A stretch of DNA of 64,000 nt, taken from contig NZ_JAUEDK010000004.1 in assembly GCF_030385785.1 (NCBI RefSeq), forward strand, positions 62,001 through 126,000. The letters run 5' to 3'. Below the pieces are notes generated by a model, which was not told the origin of the DNA, searched no databases, and was given only the letters and a program-made list of their open reading frames with translations. Of the stretch, positions 17,292-25,524 are shown one piece after another (position 1 is the stretch's first letter; each line of letters starts with the position of its first letter). This stretch comes from Crenobacter oryzisoli (GTDB taxonomy: Bacteria > Pseudomonadota > Gammaproteobacteria > Burkholderiales > Chromobacteriaceae). A program made the position numbers and the translations under genes.

Positions 17292-17319
17292 AAAAACGCC
17301 ACCCTTGGGTGGCGTTTTT
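17292..17319. terminator. Bidirectional terminator between convergent genes
   Basis: 13-bp stem aaaaacgccaccc / gggtggcgttttt around a tt loop; works for both the + strand synthase and the - strand transporter. Confidence 0.92.
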
Positions 17320-17338
17320 CGTGTAGCGAAGCAATGAA

Positions 17339-18754
17339 TCAGCTCAGGCCGTTCATCATCTTCTTCAGCTTCATCGACAGCAGGAACAGGATCAGCGATG
17401 CCGCGCCGGCCATCATCACGAACAGCATGAAGAAGTCGTGCAGGTTGGTGATCGCGTAGCCGAGGAAGTGCGGGATCGGCTTGGCCGGGTCCGGGTATAG
17501 CTCGGACAGCGTACCGGCGAACTTATTGGCGGCCGAGTTCGACAGGAACCAGATACCCATCATCAGGCTGGTGAAGCGTACTGGTGACAGTTTCACTACC
17601 AGCGACAGGCCGATCGGCGACAGGCACAGCTCACCGAAGGTGTGCAGCACGTACAGGCTGGTCAGCCACATCATGCTCACCTTCACGCCCGGTGCGAGGC
17701 CGTCGACGCCGAAGGCGATTACCAGGTAGCCGATAGCCAGGAAGAACAGGCCTAGCGCCATCTTCACCGGCGAGCTCGGTTCGTTGTTGCGTTGGCCGAG
17801 TTTGGTCCAGATCCACGCGAATACCGGGGCGAAGATCACCACCGCGATCGGGTTGATCGACTGGAAGAACGACGCTGGGATCACATGGCCCATCAGGTTG
17901 CGGTTGGTCTGCTCTTCGGCGAAGAAGGTCAGCGACGCGCCGGCCTGCTCGAACGCCGACCAGAAGAAGATCACGAACGCCGACACGATCAGGATTACCG
18001 CCAGGCGCTCCTTCTCGACACGGGTCAGCGGAGCGTGAACCACCTTCTCGCCGCTCTCGTGATGGCGCTTCGGCGCCATGCCGATCGGCTTGCCCTGCGG
18101 GTCGACCAGGTATTTGTTCTTGAACAGGCTGAACACCACCAGGCTCAGCAGCATGCCGAAGCCGGCCGCCATGAAGCCCCATTTGAAGTCGGCCGGGTTG
18201 CCGGTGTCACCGAGCGAGCCGCAGACGATCGGCGCGATCAGCGAGCCGGCGTTGATGCCCATATAGAAGATGGTGAACGCGGAGTCGACGCGCTTGTCGC
18301 CTTTCGGGTAGAGCTGGCCGACCATCGACGAGATGTTCGGCTTGAACAGGCCGTTACCGGCGATCAGGAAGCCCAGGCCGCCATACAGCAGTCCCGATGC
18401 CATCTGCGCATTGCCGGCGTGCATCGAGCCGGAGAAGAACAGCATGAACTGGCCGATCGCCATCAGCACGCCGCCAGCGATGATCGAACGACGGTTGCCC
18501 CAGTAGCGGTCGGCAATATAGCCGCCGATCAGCGGGGTCAGGTAGACCAGACCGGTATAGGTCCCGTAGATGTCCGAAGCGTGGGCCTTGTCGAACAGCA
18601 ACGCCTTGATCATGAACAGGACGAAGATGGCGCGCATGCCGTAATAGCTGAAGCGTTCCCACATCTCCGTGACGAAGAGCAGGTACAAACCGCCAGGATG
18701 GGCTTGTGCAGCCTTGGACATGTTCCTGCCGCGCGGATGGGCTTGTGTGGTCAT
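17339..18754 (-). CDS. POT/PTR family peptide:proton symporter
   Basis: 471 residues, with about 12-14 membrane helices. The POT signature is present: TEMWERFSYYGMRAIFVLFM (about 30-49, including the ExxERFxYYG motif that binds protons), then GGYIADRYWGNRRSI and, later, FMGINAGSLIAPIVCG. It imports di- and tripeptides with protons. ATG 18754 is selected because aagga lies 7 bp upstream on the coding strand; a second ATG 11 codons later is the alternative. A small direct repeat (cacaagcccatcc, 13 bp) within the first codons encodes two QAHP units. Confidence 0.92.
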   Translation of the reverse strand: MTTQAHPRGRNMSKAAQAHPGGLYLLFVTEMWERFSYYGMRAIFVLFMIKALLFDKAHASDIYGTYTGLVYLTPLIGGYIADRYWGNRRSIIAGGVLMAIGQFMLFFSGSMHAGNAQMASGLLYGGLGFLIAGNGLFKPNISSMVGQLYPKGDKRVDSAFTIFYMGINAGSLIAPIVCGSLGDTGNPADFKWGFMAAGFGMLLSLVVFSLFKNKYLVDPQGKPIGMAPKRHHESGEKVVHAPLTRVEKERLAVILIVSAFVIFFWSAFEQAGASLTFFAEEQTNRNLMGHVIPASFFQSINPIAVVIFAPVFAWIWTKLGQRNNEPSSPVKMALGLFFLAIGYLVIAFGVDGLAPGVKVSMMWLTSLYVLHTFGELCLSPIGLSLVVKLSPVRFTSLMMGIWFLSNSAANKFAGTLSELYPDPAKPIPHFLGYAITNLHDFFMLFVMMAGAASLILFLLSMKLKKMMNGLS

Positions 18755-19289
18755 TGATAGTTCCTTGTGCTACTCGAGAGAACACCTGTTTGTTCGGTGC
18801 TTTGTGTACTTGTTGTTGTCCACGTCCCTTCGTGGGGGGCGCGACGATGATAGCCACAGCAAGTTCCGCAATGAAAGCGGAAAATTTTCTAATTAGAATG
18901 TCATTTTTCAAATTAGAACATCGTGATAAATGCTCGCTGGGCCACCCTTTGAGACCGCTGTTTGTAACTTGCTGGTTTGCAAAGGGTAAAGCCGCCATTT
19001 GGCGGCGCGCTATATTGCAGTTTGTATACTGTATTTGTCAAAGGGTCTGACAATCTATTGGCGCATTGTGTGGCTGAAAGTACCCTTTTAGCGTTAATTT
19101 TGTGTCATAATTTGGCATGACGAAGCAATAAATTCCTAAGCTCGCGTCTTTGTAGCAAGAGGTTATCGGCCAAAGTACAACCATTTCACATGCCAGAATG
19201 GTCTTTCGGCCTACCTGAGCCACATCGTGGCGGCAAGCCGGTGGGCCTACACTGGGGCGAAAGGAAGGTGCGGAGATGGAGCGAACATG
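18755..19289. other. Non-coding gap upstream of the POT transporter gene
   Basis: About 535 bp, AT-rich in places, with no convincing gene. It holds direct repeats AATTAGAA at 18891-18898 and 18911-18918 (20-bp period), a hairpin gccgcc-attt-ggcggc near 18991-19006, and an inverted repeat ttgtca (19035-19040) / tgacaa (19048-19053). These are candidate promoter or operator parts for the transporter gene. Confidence 0.5.
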
Positions 19290-19318
19290 AAAAAAGCGGA
19301 GCCTTTTGGCTCCGCTTT
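19290..19318 (-). terminator. Terminator of the ccoG-fixH-lipoprotein operon
   Basis: 11-bp stem aaagcggagcc / ggctccgcttt with a tttt loop; the coding (minus) strand then reads a run of six T. Confidence 0.9.
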
Positions 19319-19337
19319 GGCCCGAGTCGGTTCGGTT

Positions 19338-19766
19338 TTAGTTACCGATGCGCTCCAGTGACACGGTCGGCTCGGCGGGGCTCGCTTGGTCGAGCACCGG
19401 AACCTGGGCCGCATTGAGCATCTTCAGCTCGCCGTCGACAAACAACTGGGCATCGACGGCATAGCGGTGGCCCGGCAGCAGGGCACGGCGGTCATAGCAC
19501 AGCGAGAACGGCATCGGGAAGGCGCGCGGCCGGTTCAGGTACTGTTCGGCCAACACGCCGGCCGGGGCGTCGGCTTGGCTCACGTCAAGCAGGCGAACCT
19601 TGACGTGCACTTTGGAGAGTTGCAGCTTGCTGTCGGCAGGCACCGTCACGCTGCCGTTCAGGTAGGTCGGCGTGTAGCCGCCACCGGTGGCGCAGCCGGC
19701 CAACAGCGATGCGGCAAGACCGGCTAACAGCAGGCGGCGCTTCATCGTGATCGTGATTGCGGTCAT
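19338..19766 (-). CDS. Small YbaY/YscW-like lipoprotein
   Basis: 142 residues. The N-terminus carries a lipoprotein signal (MKRRLLLAGLAASLLAGC after an 7-residue leader, lipobox LLAGC), followed by a beta-rich domain: LNGSVTVPADSKLQLSKVHV, RLLDVSQADAPAGVLAEQYL and FPMPFSLCYDR. This pattern resembles the YbaY/type III secretion pilotin-like domain (YscW). The start overlaps the fixH stop (atga), and ATG 19745 is an alternative. The frame stays open upstream through fixH but is non-coding there. It may be an outer-membrane partner in cytochrome oxidase assembly or simply a co-transcribed neighbour. Confidence 0.75.
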   Translation of the reverse strand: MTAITITMKRRLLLAGLAASLLAGCATGGGYTPTYLNGSVTVPADSKLQLSKVHVKVRLLDVSQADAPAGVLAEQYLNRPRAFPMPFSLCYDRRALLPGHRYAVDAQLFVDGELKMLNAAQVPVLDQASPAEPTVSLERIGN

Positions 19767-20290
19767 TCTGTTGCTCCACCATCCGGCAGCATCGGGTCGA
19801 GTGTGACCTGAGGGCCATCGGCTGGTAGCCATTCGCCCTGGATGCGCCACTTGCCCTTCGGGTCTTCGAGTCGCACGTACCAGTGCTCGGCCTTGGACGG
19901 CGTCAGGCTGCCTTGATACAGGCCCGGGCTCACCATATTGAGTGCGATGGTCTGGTCGTGATCGGCCAGCGTCGGGTGCAGCAGGCGCAAAGTCAGCTGC
20001 GGGGCCAGCGGCTCCTTGCTCTTGATCATCAGCCGCACGGCGCGCATGTCGTCGCTGAATACCGCCTGACCGAGCAGTTGCATCTGGGCCGACACCCGGT
20101 CGCGATCGAGCTGCAGGTTGATCGCCTTGCCCTGGTTGTAATAGTCGTCGCTGACCAGGGTGTCCTTGGTGGTAACGGCAAGGTAGGCGTACCAGCTGCC
20201 GACGATGACCGACATCAGCGGGATGCCCACCAGGATCCACGGCCAGGGCTCCTTGTACCAAGGGCGTGGGGCTTGCGTTTTGACCTGCAT
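19763..20290 (-). CDS. ccoH: FixH/CcoH family protein
   Basis: 175 residues. One membrane helix near the N-terminus (about 17-37, WILVGIPLMSVIVGSWYAYL) with the FixH motif DDYYNQGKAINLQLDRD just after it, then a periplasmic beta domain (about 75-170). FixH/CcoH proteins support assembly of cbb3 oxidase. It begins one base after the ccoG stop and overlaps the lipoprotein gene by 4 bp, so the three are one operon. The copper-ATPase gene ccoI and ccoS, often next in such operons, are not here. Confidence 0.85.
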   Translation of the reverse strand: MQVKTQAPRPWYKEPWPWILVGIPLMSVIVGSWYAYLAVTTKDTLVSDDYYNQGKAINLQLDRDRVSAQMQLLGQAVFSDDMRAVRLMIKSKEPLAPQLTLRLLHPTLADHDQTIALNMVSPGLYQGSLTPSKAEHWYVRLEDPKGKWRIQGEWLPADGPQVTLDPMLPDGGATE

Positions 20291-20291
20291 C

Positions 20292-21749
20292 TTACTCTCC
20301 GATGAAACTTGATTTCTCTTCGTCCACCTGCCCGGGCTTGTCGAGCGATTCGATGACGAAATGAATCTCGTGGCTGCCCTGTGTGGCGTACTGCGGGTCG
20401 GCCTGGACGCGTACCGCCACCGTCTCGCTGCCAGTGCCGGGGATGCTGACCACCGGGGTGTCGGTCGTCAGCTTGATACCCGGCAGGCCCTTGACTGAGA
20501 AACGGAAGCGCTGGGTTTGTTCCGAGGTATTGTACAGTTTGATGCTATAGCTGTTCTCCAGCCAACCCTCGTTGGTCTCGCGCACCAGGGCCGCGCGGTC
20601 GCGGATGATGTCGACCTTGAACGGCTTGCGCATCAGCAGAGATCCTGTCGTCACTGAGATCACCGCCAACAGCAGCAGACCGTAGAGCACCACGCGCGGG
20701 CGGCGCAGCCGCGACAGAATCTGGCTCTCCGGGTAGACCTTGTTCAGCGCGTTCTCGGTGGTGTAGCGGATCAGGCCGCGCGGGTAGCCCATTTTGTCCA
20801 TCACCGAGTCGCAGGCATCGACACAGGCAGCGCAGCCGATGCACTCGTACTGCAGGCCTTGGCGGATGTCGATGCCGACCGGGCAGACCTGCACGCAGAT
20901 ATGGCAGTTGATGCAGTCGCCCTTGCCTTCTTCGCGCGGGTTGACGCCCTTGCGCCGCGCGCCGCGCGGCTCGCCGCGCTCTTCGTCGTAGGAAATAATC
21001 AGCGTGTCCGAGTCGAACATCACCGCCTGGAAGCGTGCATACGGGCACATGTACTTGCATACCTGTTCGCGCATGAAACCGGCGAACAGATAGGTGAAGC
21101 CGCCGTAGAAGAACATCCAGAACAGTTCCCACGGCCCGTAATCGAAACGGGGCAGGGCGGTGGCCAGCTCGCGGATCGGCGTGAAGTAGCCGACCAGCGA
21201 AAAGCCGGTGAACAGCGAGAACGCGATCATCAGGCTGTGCTTGGTGGTCTTGATGCGCAGTTTGTGCGCGTTCATCGGCGCCTTGTCGAGCTTCATCCGC
21301 TTGGTGTGATCGCCCTCCACCCACTGCTCGATCCACAGCATGATCTCGGTGTAGACGGTCTGCGGGCAGGAATAGCCACACCACAGCCGCCCGGCGATGG
21401 TGGTCCAGGTGAACAGGCCGAATGCGCAGCACATCAGCAGCGCGGCGAGATAGACGAAATCCTGCGGCCAGATGGTCAACCCGAACAGGAAGAACTTGCG
21501 GTTCACCAAGTCGAACAGCACGGCTTGGCGACCGTTCCAGTCCAGCCAGGGGGTGCCGAGGTAGACGAGCTGGGTCGCCAGCACGAACAGCACCCGCCAG
21601 TTGTTGAATATTCCTTTGACCGAGCGCGGGTAGACTTTCTTGTGTGCCTCATACAGCGACACCTGTTCCAGTTCGTTCGGCGCGTCATCGTCGGGGCTGG
21701 CGGTGGCCGGTACGACCTTGATCGGAATGTTCTTCAAGGGGTCTGACAT
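20292..21749 (-). CDS. ccoG: CcoG, cbb3 oxidase accessory ferredoxin-like protein
   Basis: 485 residues of the CcoG/RdxA/FixG family. Membrane helices lie near residues 50-220. Two 4Fe-4S motifs follow at CINCHICVQVCPVGID and CIGCAACVDACDSVM (about 275-325), with Cys also at CGYSCPQTVYTEIM earlier. A C-terminal Ig-like domain (about 380-485) completes the protein. CcoG reduces Cu(II) for delivery to the cbb3 oxidase. A hairpin (stem aaagccagc / gctggcttt, 21776-21796) lies just upstream of its ribosome-binding region. Confidence 0.94.
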   Translation of the reverse strand: MSDPLKNIPIKVVPATASPDDDAPNELEQVSLYEAHKKVYPRSVKGIFNNWRVLFVLATQLVYLGTPWLDWNGRQAVLFDLVNRKFFLFGLTIWPQDFVYLAALLMCCAFGLFTWTTIAGRLWCGYSCPQTVYTEIMLWIEQWVEGDHTKRMKLDKAPMNAHKLRIKTTKHSLMIAFSLFTGFSLVGYFTPIRELATALPRFDYGPWELFWMFFYGGFTYLFAGFMREQVCKYMCPYARFQAVMFDSDTLIISYDEERGEPRGARRKGVNPREEGKGDCINCHICVQVCPVGIDIRQGLQYECIGCAACVDACDSVMDKMGYPRGLIRYTTENALNKVYPESQILSRLRRPRVVLYGLLLLAVISVTTGSLLMRKPFKVDIIRDRAALVRETNEGWLENSYSIKLYNTSEQTQRFRFSVKGLPGIKLTTDTPVVSIPGTGSETVAVRVQADPQYATQGSHEIHFVIESLDKPGQVDEEKSSFIGE

Positions 21750-21848
21750 GGTATGCCTCGTAAGAAGGATTCGCGAAAGCCAGCCCGGCTGGCTTTGACG
21801 AAACCCACTCTATCAATTTACAAAAACATAGATCGTTTGTTGTAAAAC

Positions 21849-21874
21849 ATACTGCCCGCCTAGGCGGGCAGTAT
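21849..21874 (-). terminator. Perfect palindrome ending ccoNOQP
   Basis: 26 bp of exact dyad symmetry (13-bp arms, centre 21861/21862). On the coding minus strand it is followed by gttttac, so it is a plausible terminator 11 bp after ccoP. Confidence 0.75.
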
Positions 21875-21884
21875 GGGGGGCGCC

Positions 21885-22814
21885 TTACTGTTGCTGCGGG
21901 GCGCGCGGGTTATTGGACAGGCCCCAGACGTAGGCGGTCAAGAGGTGAATCTTGCCTTCGCCGAGAAAGTCCTTCCAGGTCGGCATCTGGTTGCTGCGGC
22001 CGTTGGTGACGGTCTCGATGATGGTCTTCTCGGTACCACCGTACAGCCAGCTGCCGCTCGGGTGCGTCAGGTTCGGTGCGCCGATGGTCTGGTTACCGGT
22101 ACCGTCCGCGCCGTGGCAGGCCGAGCAGATCGCCTTGAAGGTTTCCTGGCCGCGTGCGGCGCGCTCGGCGTCGTGGTGCTTGCCGGACAGCGACAGTACG
22201 TAGTTGGCCACGTCCTTCACCTTTTCTTCACCGAAGGCGGCACCGAACGGCGGCATCTGACCGTGACGGCCTTCGGAGATGGTCTCGTGGATCTTCTCCG
22301 GCGTGCCGCCGTACTGCCAGTCGTGGTGAACCAGGTTCGGGAAACCCTTGGCGCCGCGTGCATCAGAGCCGTGGCACTGCACGCAGTAGGTCTGGAACAG
22401 TCGCTTGCCCATTTCCTGCGCCTGCGGGTCGGCTGCCAGCGCCTTCACGTCCTGCTTCAGGTACTTGTCGTACAGCGGCTGGTACTTCGCTTCCGCGTCG
22501 GCGCGTTCCTTCTTGTACTGGCCGACCGAGGTCCAGCCGAACAGGCCCGGGTATTTGCCGAGGCCCGGGTACAGCACCAGGTAGGCCAGGCCGAACGCCA
22601 GGGTCAGGTAGAACAGCCACATCCACCAGCGCGGCAGCGGGTTGTTGTACTCAGCCAGATCGCCGTCCCAGATGTGGCCGGTGATCTCGACCTTGTCCCC
22701 TTTAACGACAACAGACTTGGTCTGTGAGTACAACAGGTAGCCGAGGCCGAGCAGGCCGGCGATCACGATGACGGAGATCCAGATCCCCCAAAAGTCACTG
22801 ACAAAATCACTCAT
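21885..22814 (-). CDS. ccoP: CcoP, cbb3 cytochrome c oxidase diheme subunit III
   Basis: 309 residues. Two membrane segments in the N-terminal third (IWISVIVIAGLLGLGYLLYS and WMWLFYLTLAFGLAYLVLYP) precede two cytochrome c domains with heme motifs CVQCHGSD and CSACHGADG and Met ligands in GQMPPFGAAF and NQMPTWKDFL. It passes electrons to CcoO/CcoN. It directly abuts ccoQ with no spacer. The C-terminus is NNPRAPQQQ. Confidence 0.96.
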   Translation of the reverse strand: MSDFVSDFWGIWISVIVIAGLLGLGYLLYSQTKSVVVKGDKVEITGHIWDGDLAEYNNPLPRWWMWLFYLTLAFGLAYLVLYPGLGKYPGLFGWTSVGQYKKERADAEAKYQPLYDKYLKQDVKALAADPQAQEMGKRLFQTYCVQCHGSDARGAKGFPNLVHHDWQYGGTPEKIHETISEGRHGQMPPFGAAFGEEKVKDVANYVLSLSGKHHDAERAARGQETFKAICSACHGADGTGNQTIGAPNLTHPSGSWLYGGTEKTIIETVTNGRSNQMPTWKDFLGEGKIHLLTAYVWGLSNNPRAPQQQ

Positions 22815-23000
22815 TTATTTTGCTCCGCTGGAAGGCTGGGAGGTCGGGGCGTCGACAGGCTTGTCCTCGTCGAACAGCATGTTCGCCGCCTCGTCATAGC
22901 GCTTCTTGGATTTCTTGCTGTAAGCGATCAGGACCACCACGATGAAGGTGCCGAAACACATCAGGGTGAATAGCAGCCGTCCGAATTCGGTTAGGTCCAT
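22815..23000 (-). CDS. ccoQ: CcoQ, cbb3 oxidase small subunit IV
   Basis: 61 residues with one membrane helix (LLFTLMCFGTFIVVVLIAY, about 9-27) and a basic then acidic tail (SKKSKKRYDEAANMLF). This is the usual FixQ/CcoQ form and stabilises the CcoP-CcoNO complex. It sits between ccoO (6 bp) and ccoP (0 bp), which secures the assignment despite its short length. Confidence 0.93.
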   Translation of the reverse strand: MDLTEFGRLLFTLMCFGTFIVVVLIAYSKKSKKRYDEAANMLFDEDKPVDAPTSQPSSGAK

Positions 23001-23006
23001 CGTGGC

Positions 23007-23621
23007 TCACCGTGCATTCTTCAGTGCAAGACCCAGGCCCTGCAGATAGGCAATCAGGGCATCCATTTCCGACTTGCCTTCCACTTCGGCGGTGGCACCG
23101 GCGATGTCCTTATCGGTGTATGGCACGCCGACCTTGCGCAGCGCTTCCATCTTCTTCGGCACCGATGCCGCGTCGGCCAGGTTGCGGGCCAGCCACGGGA
23201 AGGCCGGCATGATCGACTCCGGCACCACGTCACGCGGGTTCATCAGGTGCACGCGCTGCCACTCGTCCGAGTAGCGGCCGCCGACACGGGCCAGGTCCGG
23301 GCCGGTACGCTTGGAGCCCCACTGGAATGGGTGGTCGTACACCGACTCGCCGGCAACCGAGTAGTGGCCGTAGCGCTCGGTCTCGGAACGGAACGGGCGG
23401 ATCATCTGCGAGTGGCAGTTGTAGCAGCCTTCGCGAATGTAGATGTCGCGGCCGGCCAGCTGCAGCGCGGTGTACGGCTTCACGCCGGCCACCGGCTCGG
23501 TGGTGGATTTCTGGAACGCCAGCGGCACGATTTCCACCAGGCCCGCAACGCTGATCACGATCAGCGTGAACACGATCAGGAAGCCGACGTGTTCTTCGAT
23601 GAGTTTTTGGATTTTTTCCAT
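23007..23621 (-). CDS. ccoO: CcoO, cbb3 oxidase monoheme subunit II
   Basis: 204 residues: an N-terminal membrane anchor ([20 protein letters not shown], about 11-30), then a cytochrome c domain with heme motif [17 protein letters not shown] (about 69-85) and a distal Met region [12 protein letters not shown]. It accepts electrons from CcoP and feeds CcoN. The N-terminus is a short Lys-rich cytoplasmic helix. Operon position between ccoN and ccoQ. Confidence 0.96.
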   Translation of the reverse strand: MEKIQKLIEEHVGFLIVFTLIVISVAGLVEIVPLAFQKSTTEPVAGVKPYTALQLAGRDIYIREGCYNCHSQMIRPFRSETERYGHYSVAGESVYDHPFQWGSKRTGPDLARVGGRYSDEWQRVHLMNPRDVVPESIMPAFPWLARNLADAASVPKKMEALRKVGVPYTDKDIAGATAEVEGKSEMDALIAYLQGLGLALKNAR

Positions 23622-23643
23622 CTTTGCAGAACCTCTTTCCCGC

Positions 23644-25071
23644 TTAGGCGTGGTGAGTAGCCGTGATGGCCGGAATCTTGGCGTCCACGGCGCGACCGGC
23701 GGTCACGGTGCGGAGGGTGTTGTACGCCATCAGCAGCATGCCGGATAGGTACAGGGCACCACCCAGCACGCGTACGGCGAGGTACGGATGGGTCGCTTTC
23801 ACTGATTCGACGAAGGAATAGGTCAGCGTGCCGTCCGAGTTCAGCGCGCGCCACATCAGGCCTTCGGTCACGCCCGAGATCCACATTGCGGAGATGTAGA
23901 GCACCACGCCGACGGTGGCGAGCCAGAAATGCGCTTCGACCAGCTTCATGCTGTACATCTGCTCACGGCCCCACAGACGCGGGATCAGGTAGTAAATCGA
24001 ACCGATGGTGATGAAGCCCACCCAGCCCAGTGCGCCGGAGTGCACGTGGCCGATGGTCCAGTCGGTGTAGTGGGACAGCGCGTTGACGGTCTTGATCGCC
24101 ATCATCGGGCCTTCGAAGGTCGACATGCCATAGAACGACAGCGACACCACCAGGAATTTCAGGATCGGGTCGGTACGCAGTTTGTGCCAGGCGCCCGATA
24201 GGGTCATGATGCCGTTGATCATGCCGCCCCAGCTCGGTGCCAGCAGCACCAGCGAGAACACCATGCCGACCGATTGGGTCCAGTCAGGCAGGGCGGTGTA
24301 GTGCAGGTGGTGCGGACCCGCCCACATGTAGGTGAAGATCAGCGCCCAGAAGTGCACCACCGACAGTCGGTACGAGTAGATTGGGCGACCTGCCTGCTTC
24401 GGGACGAAGTAGTACATCATGCCGAGGAAGGCGGCGGTCAGGAAGAAGCCCACGGCGTTGTGGCCGTACCACCACTGGACCATCGCATCCACGGCGCCGG
24501 AATACACCGAATACGACTTGAACAGCGACACTGGCACGAACGCACTGTTGACGATGTGCAGCAGGGCCACAGCCAGGATGAATGCACCGTAGAACCAGTT
24601 GGCAACGTAGATGTGTTTAACCTTGCGGATCCCAATCGTGCCGAAGAACACGTAGGCGTAGGCTACCCAAACCACAGTGATGGCCACTTTGATCGGCCAT
24701 TCGAGTTCGGCGTACTCCTTGCCGAAGGTGTAGCCTAGCGGCAGCGTGATTACCGCGGCGACAATGATGGCCTGCCAACCCCAGAAGGTGAAGGCGGCGA
24801 TCTTGTCGGAAATCAGGCGGACGTTACAGGTCCGTTGCACCACATAGTACGAGGTGGCGAACAGACCGGAACCGCCAAAGGCGAAGATCACGGCGTTGGT
24901 GTGCAGCGGGCGCAGTCGGCCAAAGTGGAACCATGGACCGAAGTTCAGGTCCGGCCACACCAGCTGGGCCGCGATCACGACCCCTACCAGCATGCCGACA
25001 ATCCCCCAGACGACGGTCATGATTGCAAACTGCCGCACCACCTTATAGTTATAAGTGGATTGCGTTTCCAT
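23644..25071 (-). CDS. ccoN: CcoN, cbb3 cytochrome c oxidase catalytic subunit I
   Basis: 475 residues with about 12 membrane helices of the heme-copper oxidase fold. Heme and copper ligand regions are visible: [15 protein letters not shown] (low-spin heme His), [20 protein letters not shown] and [13 protein letters not shown] (CuB His pair), and [13 protein letters not shown]. It reduces O2 to water with high affinity and pumps protons, suiting microaerobic respiration. It is the first gene of ccoNOQP. Candidate FNR/ANR-type sites lie upstream at 25188-25201 and 25440-25453. Confidence 0.97.
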   Translation of the reverse strand: METQSTYNYKVVRQFAIMTVVWGIVGMLVGVVIAAQLVWPDLNFGPWFHFGRLRPLHTNAVIFAFGGSGLFATSYYVVQRTCNVRLISDKIAAFTFWGWQAIIVAAVITLPLGYTFGKEYAELEWPIKVAITVVWVAYAYVFFGTIGIRKVKHIYVANWFYGAFILAVALLHIVNSAFVPVSLFKSYSVYSGAVDAMVQWWYGHNAVGFFLTAAFLGMMYYFVPKQAGRPIYSYRLSVVHFWALIFTYMWAGPHHLHYTALPDWTQSVGMVFSLVLLAPSWGGMINGIMTLSGAWHKLRTDPILKFLVVSLSFYGMSTFEGPMMAIKTVNALSHYTDWTIGHVHSGALGWVGFITIGSIYYLIPRLWGREQMYSMKLVEAHFWLATVGVVLYISAMWISGVTEGLMWRALNSDGTLTYSFVESVKATHPYLAVRVLGGALYLSGMLLMAYNTLRTVTAGRAVDAKIPAITATHHA

Positions 25072-25187
25072 TTAAGGTTTTCTCCAAGGTTGCAAACTAG
25101 AACGATAAAGCATGGCAGCTTGATTCTCGTGCAGACCGTCCCCATGTATGGAAATGGCTGGCATCAAGCGGCAGAGATTCGTTTTAC

Positions 25188-25201
25188 TTGCGCTAAATCA
25201 A
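25188..25201. promoter_or_regulatory. Degenerate FNR/ANR-like box upstream of ccoN
   Basis: TTGCG-CTAA-ATCAA matches the TTGAT-N4-ATCAA consensus at 8 of 10 positions and lies about 120 bp before the ccoN start. No clean -10 is apparent at the ideal spacing. Confidence 0.35.
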
Positions 25202-25361
25202 TGGCTTAACCATGCGGTGAGGCAAGTGGTTTGCATGATCCTACCCGCATGAGCGTCGACATGACGCACGCAGGCCCAGCAGCCAACGAATCATTCTAAA
25301 TCAATCCCCCACGACGGACTAGCCGGTAAGCGGCGTCTGCAAGCCCTTTCCACTTTGCTGT

Positions 25362-25403
25362 TGCGCGGCCCAAGGGCACACGTGCGCGGCCCAAGGGCAC
25401 ACG
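25362..25403. repeat. Perfect 21-bp tandem duplication
   Basis: The 21-bp unit at 25362-25382 is repeated exactly at 25383-25403, in the 453-bp gap between ccoN and the M61 peptidase gene. The rest of that gap (25072-25524) holds only candidate regulatory sites. Confidence 0.9.
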
Positions 25404-25439
25404 GTTTGCTAGAGTACATCGTCATCGCGATGGCTGCTT

Positions 25440-25453
25440 TTGACCTGGATCAA
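25440..25453. promoter_or_regulatory. Strong FNR/ANR-like box
   Basis: TTGAC-CTGG-ATCAA matches TTGAT-N4-ATCAA at 9 of 10 positions. It lies 370 bp from ccoN and 72 bp before the M61 gene, whose -10-like taaaat is at 25485-25490, so its target is uncertain. Confidence 0.5.
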
Positions 25454-25524
25454 TCCCGAGCCGGGTCTAATGCCGCGGAAATGGTAAAATGCCGGTTTTC
25501 GCTCATCGCGATTGAGGTCCCCCC

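Noticed and set aside
19038-19223. A 61-codon open frame on the minus strand in the transporter upstream gap
   Set aside because: No ribosome-binding site, no recognisable motif, and no T-tract terminator of its own; not supported as a gene.
19767-20261. An in-frame extension upstream of the small lipoprotein
   Set aside because: It runs through fixH in another frame; the lipoprotein signal peptide begins at 19766 or 19745.
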